From NCBI GenBank assembly GCA_024138015.1, contig JAMXBB010000002.1, forward strand, positions 47,434,746 to 47,498,745: a DNA stretch of 64,000 nt, read 5' to 3'. The stretch comes from Lumnitzera littorea (taxonomy: Eukaryota > Streptophyta > Magnoliopsida > Myrtales > Combretaceae). Position 1 is the stretch's first letter, and the number at the start of each line of letters is the position of its first letter. Shown in pieces: positions 12,901 through 23,530 of this stretch. The notes beneath the pieces were generated by a model. That model was not told where the DNA came from and did not search any database. It saw only the letters and a list, made by a program, of their open reading frames with translations. Made by a program: the position numbers and the translations under genes.

Positions 12901-13177
12901 GGGAAGATGAACTTAGAATATTTTCCCAATTTGGGCCGTTCTTATTGAGAATCGTTGTGATTTCTCGGATGGTGGAAGTATCATTGTCGTTATTGTTCTT
13001 TATGTGGGACGATTTGAATCTGAAAAGGAGAAATTGGGAAGGACAAAGATTTGATTTTGATTTAGGGTTTGCAAGAAAGACGAAGTTTTTCCGCTTCATT
13101 GGCATCATTATTCTGTCTCGTTGATGTTGGGAAGAAGAAATTGGGAATGGAAGTAATGAAGTACAAAGCACGAACAC
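9986..13177 (-). CDS. P-class pentatricopeptide repeat protein, probably mitochondrial, At5g61990-like
   Basis: One uninterrupted, intronless 1063-residue ORF. Residues 1-60 are basic and rich in Ser/Lys/Phe without acidic clusters, as in organelle transit peptides. From about residue 190 to near 1030 it is a near-continuous run of 35-residue P-type PPR motifs, roughly two dozen, with repeated cores such as YTYNTLI, YTTLIDGYCK, YNALINGLCK and PNVVSYN. There is no E or DYW extension, so a C-to-U editing deaminase role is unlikely. PPR tracts bind organelle RNA one base per repeat, through residues 5 and 35 of each motif; the target cannot be read by eye. The order of motifs, the linker before the first repeat and the degenerate C-terminal repeats match my memory of At5g61990 (about 970 residues). 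The start at 13177 adds 23 residues before Met24 (13108) and Met27 (13099), both plausible starts with a better basic N-terminus. No frameshift or stop, unlike the DNA to its right. Confidence 0.95.
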   Translation of the reverse strand: MFVLCTSLLPFPISSSQHQRDRIMMPMKRKNFVFLANPKSKSNLCPSQFLLFRFKSSHIKNNNDNDTSTIREITTILNKNGPNWENILSSSSHIIKTLNPNVVQSVLRENKVRCDPKRLLTFYNWCNLIMKLNYDMGSCAILAIVLCNSKLVGLANRVIDTMIESHRPVFEVLDSVVRECKGCEKNVIIVFEVLIDGYKRRGLLEEACLVFLRAKSEGCILGLIRCNALLKDLLRGNRVDLFWKVYKGILDSGLVPDVYTYNTLITAQCKVSDIAGAKKVLDEMESRGCSPNVVSYNIVIGGLCKAGEVDEALKLTESMSHKGIFSDNYSYTLLIDGFCKQRRSREGKLLFEKMIESGLNPEALTYTALLDGFMKEGDVEEAFRIKDAMNACGILLNVRTYNAILNGLCKIGNMEKTNTLLDEMFIKGIEPDTQTYNSLIEGYCRQQNMAKSSELLAEMNRKKLPPTEFTYGVIINGLCQSGDLQAATGLFKEMITKGLRPNAIVYTTLIKGHVRESRLDDAQRILHEMKDRGILPDVYCYNCLIIGLCKANKMEEASAYLAEMSHKGLKPNEYTYGAFINSYSKAGEMETADKYFKEMLSCGIKPNDVIYTTLVDGHCKKGNITEAFSTFNCMLARGLLPDVRTYSVLIQGLSKHGRLEEAMEVFSELQAKSILPDVYTYNSLISGFSKFGQTEDAFHLLAEMGKKGIKPNIVSYNALINGLCKSGEIDKAKEIFDGIPLTGLAPNAVTYTTLIDGYCKSGNLTEAFQLLDEMPKMGVQTDSFVYCALIDGCFQGGYAEKALSLCYDMMEKGLASTSALNAVLDGLCRSTQLTEACKLLEVMVGKNIRPNHVTYTILIDNLCKTGMIDEAEDLFEEMQEQNIIPSVVTYTSLIHGNRTAKDRLRTFSLFEEMVGRGIEPDEIIYSLMVEAYCQEGNIGKTVDLLGKISDRGLILSAHSKDALMSALCEEDKFCEILNLLEKIGESKIVLSAAACNFLVCGFAKAGYIEKAERVLERLIVLGIFPKSTKLSDLFSEDENEANCKDSANFIMHRPRQFALQVQI

Positions 13178-14112
13178 TGCGTCCCTTTACTTGTTTTATT
13201 TAAAAAGGGTTAATTAAATGGCTTTCCCAATTTTCACCTTTTCTACTTCGACTTTTATATTTTCATGCCATCCCACTTTTGTAGAGCTGGGTTCCGAGGG
13301 ATAAAAAAAAAAAAAAAGAAGTAATTTACGGAAAAAATATTACGTGTAAAGAGCAAATAAGGCATAAAAGTGTCTTTTGTTTTTTAAAAAATATAGATGA
13401 AAGCACTTTTTTATGGAAATCACCTTTTTCTTTAACCTTAACAAAAAAAAAAGCCATAAAATATCTTTTTTTTTATAAGGCTAAATAAGAAGACACTTTC
13501 CCTCTTAAAGCACTTTCACTGCACTATAAGTTCTTTTCATGAATTTTTTTTTCAAAACACGATCCAAATACAAAGTAAGTTACCCCAATTTCTCTCTCGA
13601 TTGAAAATCAGATTTCCTCGCCAATCCAATACTCTCAACCTCTTTTTTCGCAATTTTGTCATTGGGAAGGTAAACAACTCCTTTTCTCGATTATATGTTT
13701 TTTTTTAATACAAATCATTTGTATACATGTGAATTATATAAAATCAATGTTGAGATTTCATTTTTTATCAAAATTGTAATATCCATATTTTGATGTTATT
13801 GTTGTGTGTTAGTATGATCTTTAAAACACTTGGTTGAGTGATTTGTTCATGGTTTACAAATTAGAACACATATTATTTGTTGGGGAGTTCAAATTAGAGC
13901 ATATTAGACACGGTATGTAAGGTGTTCGATGAAATACTATAATGGAATTAGTGGATGGTATAGTGCACAATAAGTGGTTTGTAAAATGCAAATTTCAGAA
14001 TGAAGGAATATTTTGTATGAGTTAGAGCAAGAACTGCATGAATAAGAAAATCACAATGTATGGACCATGACATGCTAACCGAGATGCTAATGTTGACGTA
14101 GATAAGTTGAAA
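13178..14112 (-). promoter_or_regulatory. Upstream region of the PPR gene
   Basis: AT-rich sequence with several poly-A/T tracts, for example near 13300, 13445 and 13705. No clear TATA box or conserved element could be singled out. From about 14040 the plus strand begins to read in frame with the broken Mutator-like ORF at 14113. Confidence 0.3.
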
Positions 14113-14253
14113 ATGGTGGGAACAATGAAATTTATGGTTTGTACCCATGTAAATATTGTGAGGGGAAATTTGAGCCTAGAGTATGATTGAGATCTAGTGA
14201 AGATATTAAAAGTAAGAACAAATGCGAATCTTTCGAAATTATTAGAAAGGGTT
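14113..14253 (+). pseudogene. Mutator-like (MULE) N-terminal ORF, left half, split by the 15-kb retroelement
   Basis: The frame from ATG 14113 reads MVGTMKFMVCTHVNIVRG, then a TGA at 14188-14190, then reaches LLERV exactly at the retroelement boundary (last codon 14251-14253). Deleting the element and one copy of its 5-bp duplication continues the frame into CQVIRINSSESEIEILYR at 29397. The shape (short beta-rich leader, then KDDDYVENLFEMV and LYVKI) resembles the N-terminal region of plant MULE transposases. That assignment is by eye; the split is certain. Confidence 0.5.
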
Positions 14254-16832
14254 TATTAAGCTTGGTTTTTCACTCCTAGTTTTTGTAAATTAATTTTTTC
14301 TAAATCGATCAGTATTAAACCCTACCCGTTTAATACTGACCCTCAATTAGAGTTTGAAGAAAACTAATTTTTATTTTGAAAATATATTGAAGTCGTCACC
14401 CAACCGGAGTCGGGAAAAAAGAGTTAAGTTATAATCAATTGGATGGATTAATTATAACTTAGCTACTAGTTTATCGATTAAACCAATTTTATAAAAAAAA
14501 ACCGGTTTTAAAAACTAAAAATTTGGATCCGAAAGTTAGGTTTTTTAAACCCTTAGGGTACTATTAACTTTCCAAATTTAATTTTAACCTTAGAAATCAC
14601 CTTTCAATTTTATAAAACAAAACTCAATTATTAGTTACTCTAATTGGATAACTTAAGTAATCTAAATTAAAAAAAGGAAAATTAGGTTTTTATTATTTTT
14701 CATTATTACTTCATATATGTTTACATACCTGCTATTCAAGATCAGACGTACGTAATTCTTTTAATGAAAACTTTGGTGGGTTTTTAATTTTAATTCTTGG
14801 AAACGATGAAGTTTACTTTTTTTTTTTTCTATTCAAGTTAGTTCATTTAAGAAAATTTCTAAAAATAAGGTCTTAAATTGGAATTCTTGTTTGAAAAATT
14901 CTAAATTGCCCAAATTTGGAAATGGTCCATTTGTTCATGATTTCTTTGAAAACTTGATTTTTCTAAGTGTCAAAATGATTTTATTCACTAACATATATAT
15001 TTTATTTTTATTATACTTTCTTATTTATTTCTTAATCTTTTTTTTTTATCTATCCTTGTTAAACTAAATAAATAAAAGTCTACTTTTTTTTTCTTCTCTT
15101 TTTCTTTTTTCTTTTTTATTACATTTACATTTACATCATAAAATAAATAAGTAAAAAATAAATAAATAAATAAAAGGAATAGTAATCAATTTAACAATGC
15201 CAGGGGGGATATGCATGCGGGTCAGGGCGCAAGTCAGATTTGGTTTGGGTCATCAGATCGAATCATCAGGTCGAGTTGTCAAACCATCAATGGCAATAGC
15301 AACAGCAAGGCGTGATCTAAGGCGTTCTAACTGGCAAATCGAGCGAACAAAAGGGGATTCATGTGTTTCTTATTGGGGTTATGGGGAGTAGAAAGGATGC
15401 TGTGGCCGATGGAGATGGTTTAGGTGGTGGTTATGATCGGTGGTTGGTGGCGGTGTATGGATGGTGTCGTTAAGGGTTGCTAGGTGCAAGAGAGGTGTTG
15501 GGTCAAAGGTTTAGGGATGCTACGAGCACGGCCGTAGCATCGAGTTTGGTTATCAAGTGGTATAAAGTGGTGTTTCAAAGAGGTGGTTAGGGTTTAGCTA
15601 TGGTGGTTTGGAAATACGACTAGGGAGCACAGCAATAGTCAGTTGTAGTTGGGTTGGGATACTCAAGCCCAATGGGTTCAACCTTGGTAATGAGCTCAAC
15701 CGAAGGTAGTTGGACAGAGAAATTCAAAGAGAGAGAGAGAGAGAGGATCAGTTGGTGTAGAGAGAAAGTGATCGAAAATTAGAGAAGGAGTGGTCATGAG
15801 TTGATTCTGCTGTTCGTGTATGATCGTCTCCGTTCTGAAACCAACCTAAGACCATTATTTATACATTGAATCGACTTAGAAAATAAGGAAAGATGAAATC
15901 AGGTTAAATGATAATGTCTAGATTTTCAATTTTTTTCCAACTTTTGGAGCTTGATTTGAATGCGTATTTGACCGAATTTGGACGTGTTTTTGACACTAAT
16001 CCATAGTAAGTCATGTAGAGGATGATATTGCACCATTAATTGGTGTATTTAAGCAAGGAAATCATATGAAATCTAGGGCCAAAGTGAAGGGGTTGAAGTT
16101 ATGTAGCTAGGGAAAGTGGAGGAAAATTAAGGGAAAAAGAAGGGAAAGGGAGAGAAAAAATAAAGGAAAATGTTGACGTAGTGTCGACATAGCATTACGC
16201 TGGTCAATTCGACCAACCATAGTGTGCCACTGTCCTCACGTGACACATGGCATGCCACGTTGCTTGTCACGTAGCGTTACATCATCCCGCCATCCAACAC
16301 AATGCTGCTACGTGTTAAGACATATGGCACAATAAAATCTTGATATGTGACAGTTCCTGATCAATTGAAAAAATAAAAAAGGCTTTGCACATCTTTACTA
16401 AGATTCAAACCCCTAACCTCATAATTAACCCAATACATATATCTAAGTACTTATCCGTTAAGCCGTTGGCCTATACGTTATCCATATATACAGTGATTAA
16501 GTCAGCCTGAGCTAGATTCAAATTTAAGCCTAGGCCCAACGGTCCCCCTTTCTACCTTTATTAAAATTAAAAATCTATTCTATTAAAAGATTATTATTTT
16601 CTAAATACCTTAAAATTTCTATTTGTTTCAATTTTTCTATATTTGTAACTTTTCAATTTTTTTTGTTTTTCCTAAATTTTTTCATTTTTTGTATTTTCTA
16701 AATTTCTTTTTTTTTTCTTTAATTTTCTTTTTTTTTTTTGTTTTTCCTAATTTAGGACCCTTTACCCTAATGAGAAAATAAAATAGAATAAAGAAAAGAA
16801 AAGAAAAGAAGGGTAAAAATTAGGTGTTTATA
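14254..16832 (-). repeat. 3' LTR of the 15-kb Tat-like element
   Basis: About 2579 bp, aligning along its length with 26920-29391 and, more distantly, with 54272-56383 and 59801-62474. Termini are decayed: plus-strand left edge TATTAAGCTTGG where other copies have TGTCAAGCC or TGTCCAACC, and right edge GTGTTTATA. A TATAAAT box on the minus strand lies at 15857-15863. A GA-rich run lies near 15730-15746. A tRNA-like block lies at 16400-16475. The ORF at 15197-15391 is a low-significance LTR frame. Confidence 0.88.
16400..16475 (-). other. tRNA-like (Pol III A/B box-like) block in LTR copy 1
   Basis: Minus strand ends in a B-box-like GGGTTTGAATCT (complement of 16401-16412), preceded about 60 bp earlier by an A-box-like stretch around AACGGCTTAACGGATAAG. 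Similar blocks sit at the same place in the other three LTRs. It does not fold into a credible functional tRNA by eye. Confidence 0.45.
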
Positions 16833-16848
16833 GTTACCTCTCTTTGCA
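16833..16848 (-). other. Polypurine tract next to the 3' LTR
   Basis: Minus strand reads CAAAGAGAGGTAAC and is followed directly by the LTR start. The sister element has CAAAGAGGAGCAGT at the same place (56384-56397). This is the expected plus-strand primer site. Confidence 0.7.
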
Positions 16849-16948
16849 GTGAAATTTGAATAAAACTTTGCCATAAAAAAAAAAGAGACACTAATTTTTC
16901 CTCAATGGTAGATTTCGTCCAAAAAAGCGTTACAGCTATCTTAGGCTC

Positions 16949-17490
16949 AATCTACTAGGGATTTGGTGAAGAAATGAAACCTAGTTGTGCCTTTCTAGGC
17001 TTACTAACTTAAGCGAGAAGGTCTTTCGGGGATTAGCAACCCTAAATAAAGATTGATCTAAAGAACCTCATTGTACCTCTTTAATCTCATTAACCTAGGT
17101 TGAGACATCTCTCGAGGACTAGCAACCCTAAGTAAGGATCAATCTAAAGAACCTGGTCGTCCTTCTCTAGAATCACTAACCTAAGTGGGGATGTCTCTCA
17201 AGGACTAACAACCTTAAGCAAGGATTGATCTAAAGAACCTAATTGTGCCTCTCTAGGCTTACTAACCTAAGTGGGAGTATCTCTTAAAGACTAGCAACCC
17301 TAAGTTAGGATCGATTCAAAGAACTTGGTCGTGCCTTTCTAGGTTTACTAACCTAGGTAAGAACGTCTCTCGAAGACTAGAAACCATAAGTTAAGATCAA
17401 TCTAAAGAACCTGGTCATGTCTCTCTAAGCTTATTAACTTAAGCAGAAGTGTTTCTTGAGGACTAGCAACCTTAAGTTGGACTAAATGAA
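16949..17490. repeat. 86-bp tandem array in the 3' UTR of the Tat element
   Basis: The landmark word AGCAAC (or a one-base variant) recurs at 17035, 17121, 17207, 17293, 17379 and 17465, exactly 86 bp apart. Each unit contains a CTCTCTAGGCTTACTAACCTAAG-like half and a GATTGATCTAAAGAACCT-like half. A homologous array with the same period lies in the second Tat remnant at 56682-57290. Confidence 0.9.
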
Positions 17491-17690
17491 ACACCCTATG
17501 GGCTCATTAAGAGAATACTAGTGACGGAGAGTGCCCTGCGGGCTTACTAAAAAGAATATGATGTAGGGAAGTACCCTATGGACTCACTTAAGAGAATTTG
17601 ATGAACAAAAATACCTTATGGGCTCACCAAAAGAACTTAGAAAAGAGATTGAGTTATGGTCGTACCTTTAAAGGCTGGCTAAGCACTAAA
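17490..17690. repeat. Second, roughly 40-bp tandem array in the 3' UTR
   Basis: Diverged units built on CCCTATGGGCTCA(C/T)TAA followed by GAGAAT and GATGAAG-like words. The equivalent array at about 57300-57590 is better preserved and shows alternating 39- and 41-bp units. No coding capacity. Confidence 0.6.
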
Positions 17691-18159
17691 TGCAAAAGGT
17701 AAACACCTTATGGGTTGGTTCAAAAGACTACTGTGGGTAAAAACTAGTCATAATCTAAATGCAAATGCAATGTTCAAAAATCGGTGTGCTAGCATCATGT
17801 GGAAGTACTTACTTGGTCTTTATTGATAGCACCCAAACTGTCAAACCTTTTTTGAAGAGCCCCATCAAAATTGACTAGCTCATGCTTTGATCCTTTGTTG
17901 TCAACTCGAATGATCTTGATACAGAATGTTTGAGACTTCATCGGCTCTTTTAGAGAAATCATGGAAATTAACTCAATGCAGAATGCCACTCGTTATTTTT
18001 GTCTTTCTGGAACTTTTATGAAACGAAACCCTTATTCCCGACTAATAAATATTTGCTATAAGATGATTGCTTACTTGGATTTCACACTTTCCTAAAAAAT
18101 AGAAAGAAAAAAAAACTCCCCATCGAAGGGGATAAATCCATAATAAAGTATTTTAAAAA
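17691..18159. other. Rest of the element's 3' UTR, no gene supported
   Basis: Contains a 64-codon minus frame (17795-17989) without a recognisable domain, then AT-rich sequence. I could not tell whether the short frame is a relic of the pol C-terminus or chance. Confidence 0.4.
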
Positions 18160-19778
18160 GTTTTGTCAATTACCAATGTCCTAGATCTCACTTTTCAACT
18201 TCTCTTGTGTTTTTAGTGTATGGATTCGATGAAGTAAAGGGAGTTGGACCTTTCAATGGAGAGGGTGATTATTCTAACATCAACAATAGCCAAGGATACC
18301 AACTTTGCTTGCAAATAATAAAAATTAGACCACAATGACATTCAAAATGACTGGCATTTTCGTGTTCTGAGTAAAAATTTCCATTGACTTCTCATGGTTA
18401 GTGCAATTATACAGCGTCAGCACTTATAAGGTCTCTCAAATCTCAACCATCCATTTGGGACAAAATTAAAGTCCTTCCTGGTAATACTCGCTTCATAACT
18501 TAAGGGTTTCCATAATCGAGAGCAATTTTCCCTCTAGAGTCTTGCGCATTAGGGAGAGCCTTTCTCAACACCATATTACCCTCTTTGAAGTTTCAAGATT
18601 GCACCCTTTTGTTGAAAGCTTAAGCCATTCTTTGTTGATAACATTGATGATGACACAGGGCTATCAATCTCCTTTCATCAATCAAATTCAACTACTCAAT
18701 GCATTTCCTTACCTAATTAGTTTCATCTAATTGAGTTTCTAGTAGTACCCTAAGCGACGGGATCTCAACCTCTATTGGTAATACTATTTTAGTGCCATAT
18801 ACCAAAGAGTAAGGTGTTACCCAAATTGACATTCTGATGGAAGTTTGATAAGCCATGAGTGTGAATGGTAACATCTCATGCCAGTCCTTATATGTAATAA
18901 CCATTTTTTCAATGATCCTTTTAAGGTTTTTGTTAGCTGCTTCAACGGCTCCATTCATTTGGGGACGATAAAGAGCAAAATTCCTGTGAATGATCCAAAA
19001 CTGTCGGCACAATTCTGACATAAGCTTGTTGTTGAGATTGGTGTCATTATCAATGATGATCATTTCTAGAGTCCTATATCGAGTCAAGATGTCTCTCTCG
19101 ATGAACTTAACTATGAACCCTTTAGTAGCACTCGAGTAAGACGAGGCCTTAACCCATTTGTTGACATAATCGATGGCGACCGGTATGAAGCGATGCCCAT
19201 TAGATGCTTTTGGAGTAATCAAGCCAATGATATCTATGCCACACATTGAAAAAGGCCACAATGCTAAGAGTGTATGTAATTCTTGAGGCGAACGTTTATC
19301 CTATTTGCATAAACTTAGCATAAGTGACAATGCCTGATGTATTTGATGCAATCACTTTCCATTGTTAACCAATAATACCCTAGCCTCATAATTTTCTTAG
19401 CCAGTATGTAACAATTCATGCAAGGGCTACATACTCCTTTGTGTACTTCTTTCATTAACTTCTCAGCCTCCTTGTCACCCACACACCTTAAAAGTATACC
19501 ATCAAAAGAGCGTTGGTATAAAGTGGACTCGCTTATTAAGAATTGAGTGGCCAATTTTTTTATCATCCTCCTATACTTTTTCTCAACCTTTTAAGGGTAT
19601 GTGTCTTATTGTAGGAATATCTTAACATCATGGTACAATGGCTTTTCGTCATTCCTACCCTCAATTGTTAAGCAAAAGGCAAGCTTGTCTTCAATTTCAA
19701 TAGTAAGGAACTAAATCTTGACTCTACCGGATATCTAGATCATAGATGCTAGAGTGGCTAAGGCATCAACATATGTAT
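18160..19778 (-). pseudogene. Tat-type pol remnant: RNase H tail, integrase zinc finger, integrase core and C-terminus
   Basis: Read on the minus strand, 19778-19567 gives the RNase H-integrase linker (DALATLASM), broken by TAG where Gln is expected. 19566-19315 is the HHCC-type zinc-binding region (EVHKGVC ... IRHCHLC), but the second His position reads Cys (SPCMN). 19261-18713 is a clean 182-residue integrase core: Asp10 (GIDIIG), Asp71 (IIIDNDTN) and Glu107 (NGAVEAAN) form an intact D,D(35)E triad. It is followed by the MLPFTLMAYQTS and LPIEVEIPSLRVLLE signatures of this lineage. From 18712 leftward the C-terminal region is recognisable but full of stops. Protease, RT and most of RNase H are missing upstream. 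Confidence 0.88.
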
Positions 19779-21693
19779 AATATTGTATGTATATATAGCT
19801 ATATGTACAAGTATAAATACTGTATATGTATAAGTATACTAATATACATACAAGTATAATAAAAGTATAAGTGTATATTTAGCATATGTATAAATATACA
19901 TAAGACACTTAAGCATAAAGTAAAAACTTATGTAATCTAAGCAATGACCTAATCAATTGATAACATAAGCGATTGATGACATAAGTGATGATATAAACCT
20001 CTAAAATAATAAACCATAAGATCATTTAGTGTAAGAATTAATAACTAATGAAATCATTAACTACTAAAATGGAACATAAAACTAGCCAATAAGAATAATT
20101 AAGCTTCAATAGTTAAAATTTCAATAAATTTAGTCAATATCATAAAACATGAGTCTTAATGTCCAAAACTGACACCACCGTGTGAACGTGCATTCGAAAA
20201 TGATAAAAAACGACTATAAATTTGTAAATATCGAAAATAGAATGAAAAAGATACCTACGATTAGCAATTAGGTTCAATCAAATAAAAATTGCTAATAATC
20301 TAAGTAGAATTAGGTAGATAGATATCTAGAACCGTTAGTTAATTCAATTACTTATTATCCTTGTTATCTCATAATGATCAAGTGATCTCAACAAAAGCGA
20401 GGATCTTTTGATCGATTATTACGACTAGAGCGAGTTGTAATAGTCAAGTGAGTACTCTCGATGACTTTATACTTGTTTTGTGTTTGTAGTTAATGCACTT
20501 AAATTAAATAGTAATAATTTAATGCATGGGGGTTTGGGATATGCATGTGATTGATACTAATTGCTTACTGTGAAAGATATTATTTAATACAATAATAGAG
20601 GATTTGATTGTATGATTAATTATTACATGATTTGGATGATTTGCTAATATTGATTAATCGCCTCATAATTTGACTTAATTATATTTGGCTTATCTTAAAT
20701 AAAAGGGTTATGCATTATTCATGCATTGCATTACTTATTCTGGCCATTACTTCACGCGAAGGTAAAGAGAGGCCTTGCGGGGGTTGTTTGTATATATTAA
20801 AGTATTTTTGTACGATGCACTCATACAACATGACCTTACCCGAACCTACGAGCTTACTAAGCAATGGAGACACCAACCGTATGGCTGAAAGTCGAGTCTA
20901 GAGATCTCTATTGCAAGGTGTGAGTGTAGACTGTGAGGGCTACCTTACCATTAAGCTTGGGATTTTGTGTACTACTAGATTTTCATAAATGAAAAGGTAT
21001 TTTGTGAAATACGAAATTCAAAGTTATGGTTAAAAGCCCAGGTGCTAGAGCCTGGTTATGATTGATGCCAATATATCTCCAACCCTTATCTTGAAGGGTA
21101 TTAAAATCTGATATTATATGCAATACTAGTCAACTGCATATATTGTTCGGCATACTGTATATGCATGCATTTATATGGTTGTAACAATTTGTTTGATAAC
21201 TTGTTTGCTAGTATAGTATGAGGGATAACTCACTAAGCTCTTGTAGCTTATTCCCTAATAGCTTTTCTTTTGCAAGTTGACAGATAATTGGGCATGAGTT
21301 AAAAGCTAAGCATTGAGTGCAAGTGTTGAGATGTTCTAGAGGTTAGATTTAGAGAAAGATTTTATAGCTCATTTGAGACTTTAAATGGTACTATTACTTA
21401 TATATTTAGATTTAGTAACTTTAATAAGTTTGAATTTTAAGTTTATTCTCTTTTATCTTATCATTTAGTAGGGGATACCAATTCTTTGCGGTTCTGAGGA
21501 ACTGTGGAATATTAGATATCCATAGTTATTTATATCCTATAATATGTTAATTAATTAACAATTCAACATCCTTAGTAATTAATCATTTAAAGTCTTGCAA
21601 TCTCTGACTTGCAAAACAGTTTTCATATCATGGGTGCACACATGTTATGGAAATTTTAAATAATCCTATTAGGCTCCCTTTAGGGTCCTGACA
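19779..21693. mobile_element. LTR-like block replacing protease and RT of the Tat element
   Basis: Coding similarity stops at about 19776 (RNase H side) and restarts at about 21694 (gag C-terminal side). The block has no supported ORF. Its right end reads GGGTCCTGACA, matching LTR termini of Tekay/Del-type chromoviruses as I remember them. It contains LTR-like words such as CTCACTAAGCTCTTGTAGC (21229 onward) that recur in variant form near 32960. The left end is an AT-rich TATGTATAA-type microsatellite with no clear terminus, and I found no target duplication. Confidence 0.45.
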
Positions 21694-23530
21694 CCCAATC
21701 CTTTCAACTAATATTTCACAAGAGACTTTGACTTCCTTCAATGTTTTGAGCAAAGCTTCCCGATGCAGATCCAATGCCATCAATAAACTCATGAAGGATA
21801 TTTGTGCTAGATTCTTAGCTAACTAATCCATTACTTTATACTCGCTAAACTTGATCATCTTGATGAAGGCAAACAATCATTCATCATGTTCAGCTAGTTT
21901 ATTGTTTAACCTTTCCAACACAACCTTCTTTTTCAAGCCTTCGCTTGGTTCATAGATTTTACCAAAGCGAGTAATCCCTCATACAAGTGGGCTTGACTGC
22001 CCTTAATTTACTACCTGGTAGTTGAGGGGTGTAGTCTTATAATTTTCGAGGCCTACAGGCACATGGAAGGTGTACCGTTTGGTTTGTGGAATTTGCTTCT
22101 CTTCTTGTTTGTAGAATCTATAGACCTTAGGCTCTTTATTAGAACCAATCATGTTGATAGCAGGCTCTAAGTCATCAAATATCATGTTAATGATGGGCCC
22201 ATGGTTAGGTAGGGGGTTGTTGTCGATGTTTGGGACAAAAGCCTCCACAAAATCCAACTGGACTGTACCTTTGTCAATTAAGTCTTAAATTTTGTTTTTT
22301 AACCTCCAGCATGAGTCAATTAAATGCCCCACTTGCCCTAGATGGTATTGACACCTTACATTGGGATACAAAAATCTTAGCTTGTACCTTTCATTAGGAG
22401 CCTCAAAATGGAGCAAATTATCTTTTCTTAGTTTTTCAAGTACCTGATTGAATGGGACGGGCATTTTGGTGAACTGCCTTCGGGCCCTACTAATTTGTGG
22501 TTACCTTCTGTACTGTTGTTGAGCTGGCAGAGGATTTGCCCTAAAAGAGACTCAAGCGTTAAGTCTGGTATTCGAATTGACCATGCTAACAGCAGCTTCT
22601 TTAAGCTTGCTGGTGGTGGGTCTAACAGAGGTTGGTCTTCTGTCTAATGTCTCTTGTAACTTGTTGAAAGAGATGGCACTTTCAATCCAATACCCTGCTA
22701 CCACTACTTCTGTAAAGCTAGAAGAGGCTTGTCCAATTAGGTGAGCGAAGCAAGGTCTCTCAAGAGTGTTGATAAAAGTTGAAGTTAGCTCTTCCTCAAT
22801 CACGGGGGTTGATACCCTTATAGCTAGGGATCTCCACCTTTGGGCGTACTCCTTGAAAGATTCATTATGCCTCTTTCTTAGGGCAACCAAATCCATCATG
22901 GTTGGTGCCACTTCAACATTGAACATAAATTGCTCATAGAATGCTTTAGCCAGCTTTTCCCATGTGTTCACCTAATTCTGATCCAATTGGGTGTACTAGG
23001 TTAAGGCAGGGCCAGTTAGGCTGTCCTGAAATGTTTGGACCATTAGCTATTCTTATTGTACATACTTGCCCATCTTGCATACATACAACCGGGTGTATAA
23101 TTTAAGGCATCTAGTCCCATTATATTTTTCGAAGTCGAGTACTTTGAATTTTTCTAGGAAGCTTCCATAGTCATAGGCAGGGAAGTTTGTTATACTAGCC
23201 TACTTGAATCTATCATACCCTTTGAGCATTTTCATCTTTTTAGTGATTTGTTGGGTCAGTCGCTTCTCAAGCTCTTTTAGTCTGTCTTAATCAGCTTCGG
23301 GCTTTAGATTGATCGAAAATGAGTAAGTATTTGGCTCAAAAGTTGAGTTGACCTTTAGAAAGACCCCTTTTATTTCAAAGGACTCAAAGGCCTAGTTGAC
23401 TTAGGGGTAAGCTTCTTCTATTTCAAGGGGTGGGGCTTCAGTATTCTTTCCATATCGAGCTTTAGAACTTTCTTCGTTTGATGGAGCCATAGACTTGAGC
23501 AAGGTGATGATGTCCGCAAGAAATCTCAAT
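21694..23530 (-). pseudogene. Tat-type gag remnant with zinc knuckle
   Basis: Minus strand, N- to C-terminal. Around 23150-22980 the capsid start (FLEKFKVLDFEKYNGT, then a TAG where family members have Trp in LTWYTQLD). 22971-22552 is the best open stretch: WEKLAKAFYEQF, NESFKEYAQRWRSLA and SSSFTEVVVAGYWIE, typical of the retrotransposon gag domain. Around 22360-22290 lies a CCHC-like knuckle (CQYHLGQVGHLIDSC). 22257-22003 holds NPLPNHGPIINMI. 21980-21694 is the pre-protease linker, ending at the LTR-like block. Start codons are not meaningful; the open pieces are bounded by TAG/TGA. Confidence 0.85.

Noticed and set aside
10096..13124. Nine or more short ORFs on both strands inside the PPR gene
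   Set aside because: Shadows of the 1063-codon PPR frame.
15197..15391. Possible small gene MPGGICMRVRAQVRFG...
   Set aside because: Lies in an LTR; the aligned copy at 27.8-28.1 kb does not keep the frame.
16400..16475. Functional tRNA gene in the LTR
   Set aside because: Only A/B-box-like words are present; no convincing cloverleaf by eye, and it decays with the LTR.
16949..17490. CRISPR-like regularly spaced repeat
   Set aside because: Whole 86-bp units are homologous with no unique spacers; plant nuclear context and position in a retroelement 3' UTR identify a tandem array.
20710..20901. 63-codon plus ORF in the LTR-like block
   Set aside because: No domain, surrounded by non-coding LTR-like sequence.
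22552..22971. Stand-alone gag-like host gene
   Set aside because: The frame opens at a TAG that replaces a gag codon, and gag sequence continues on both sides; it is a fragment.
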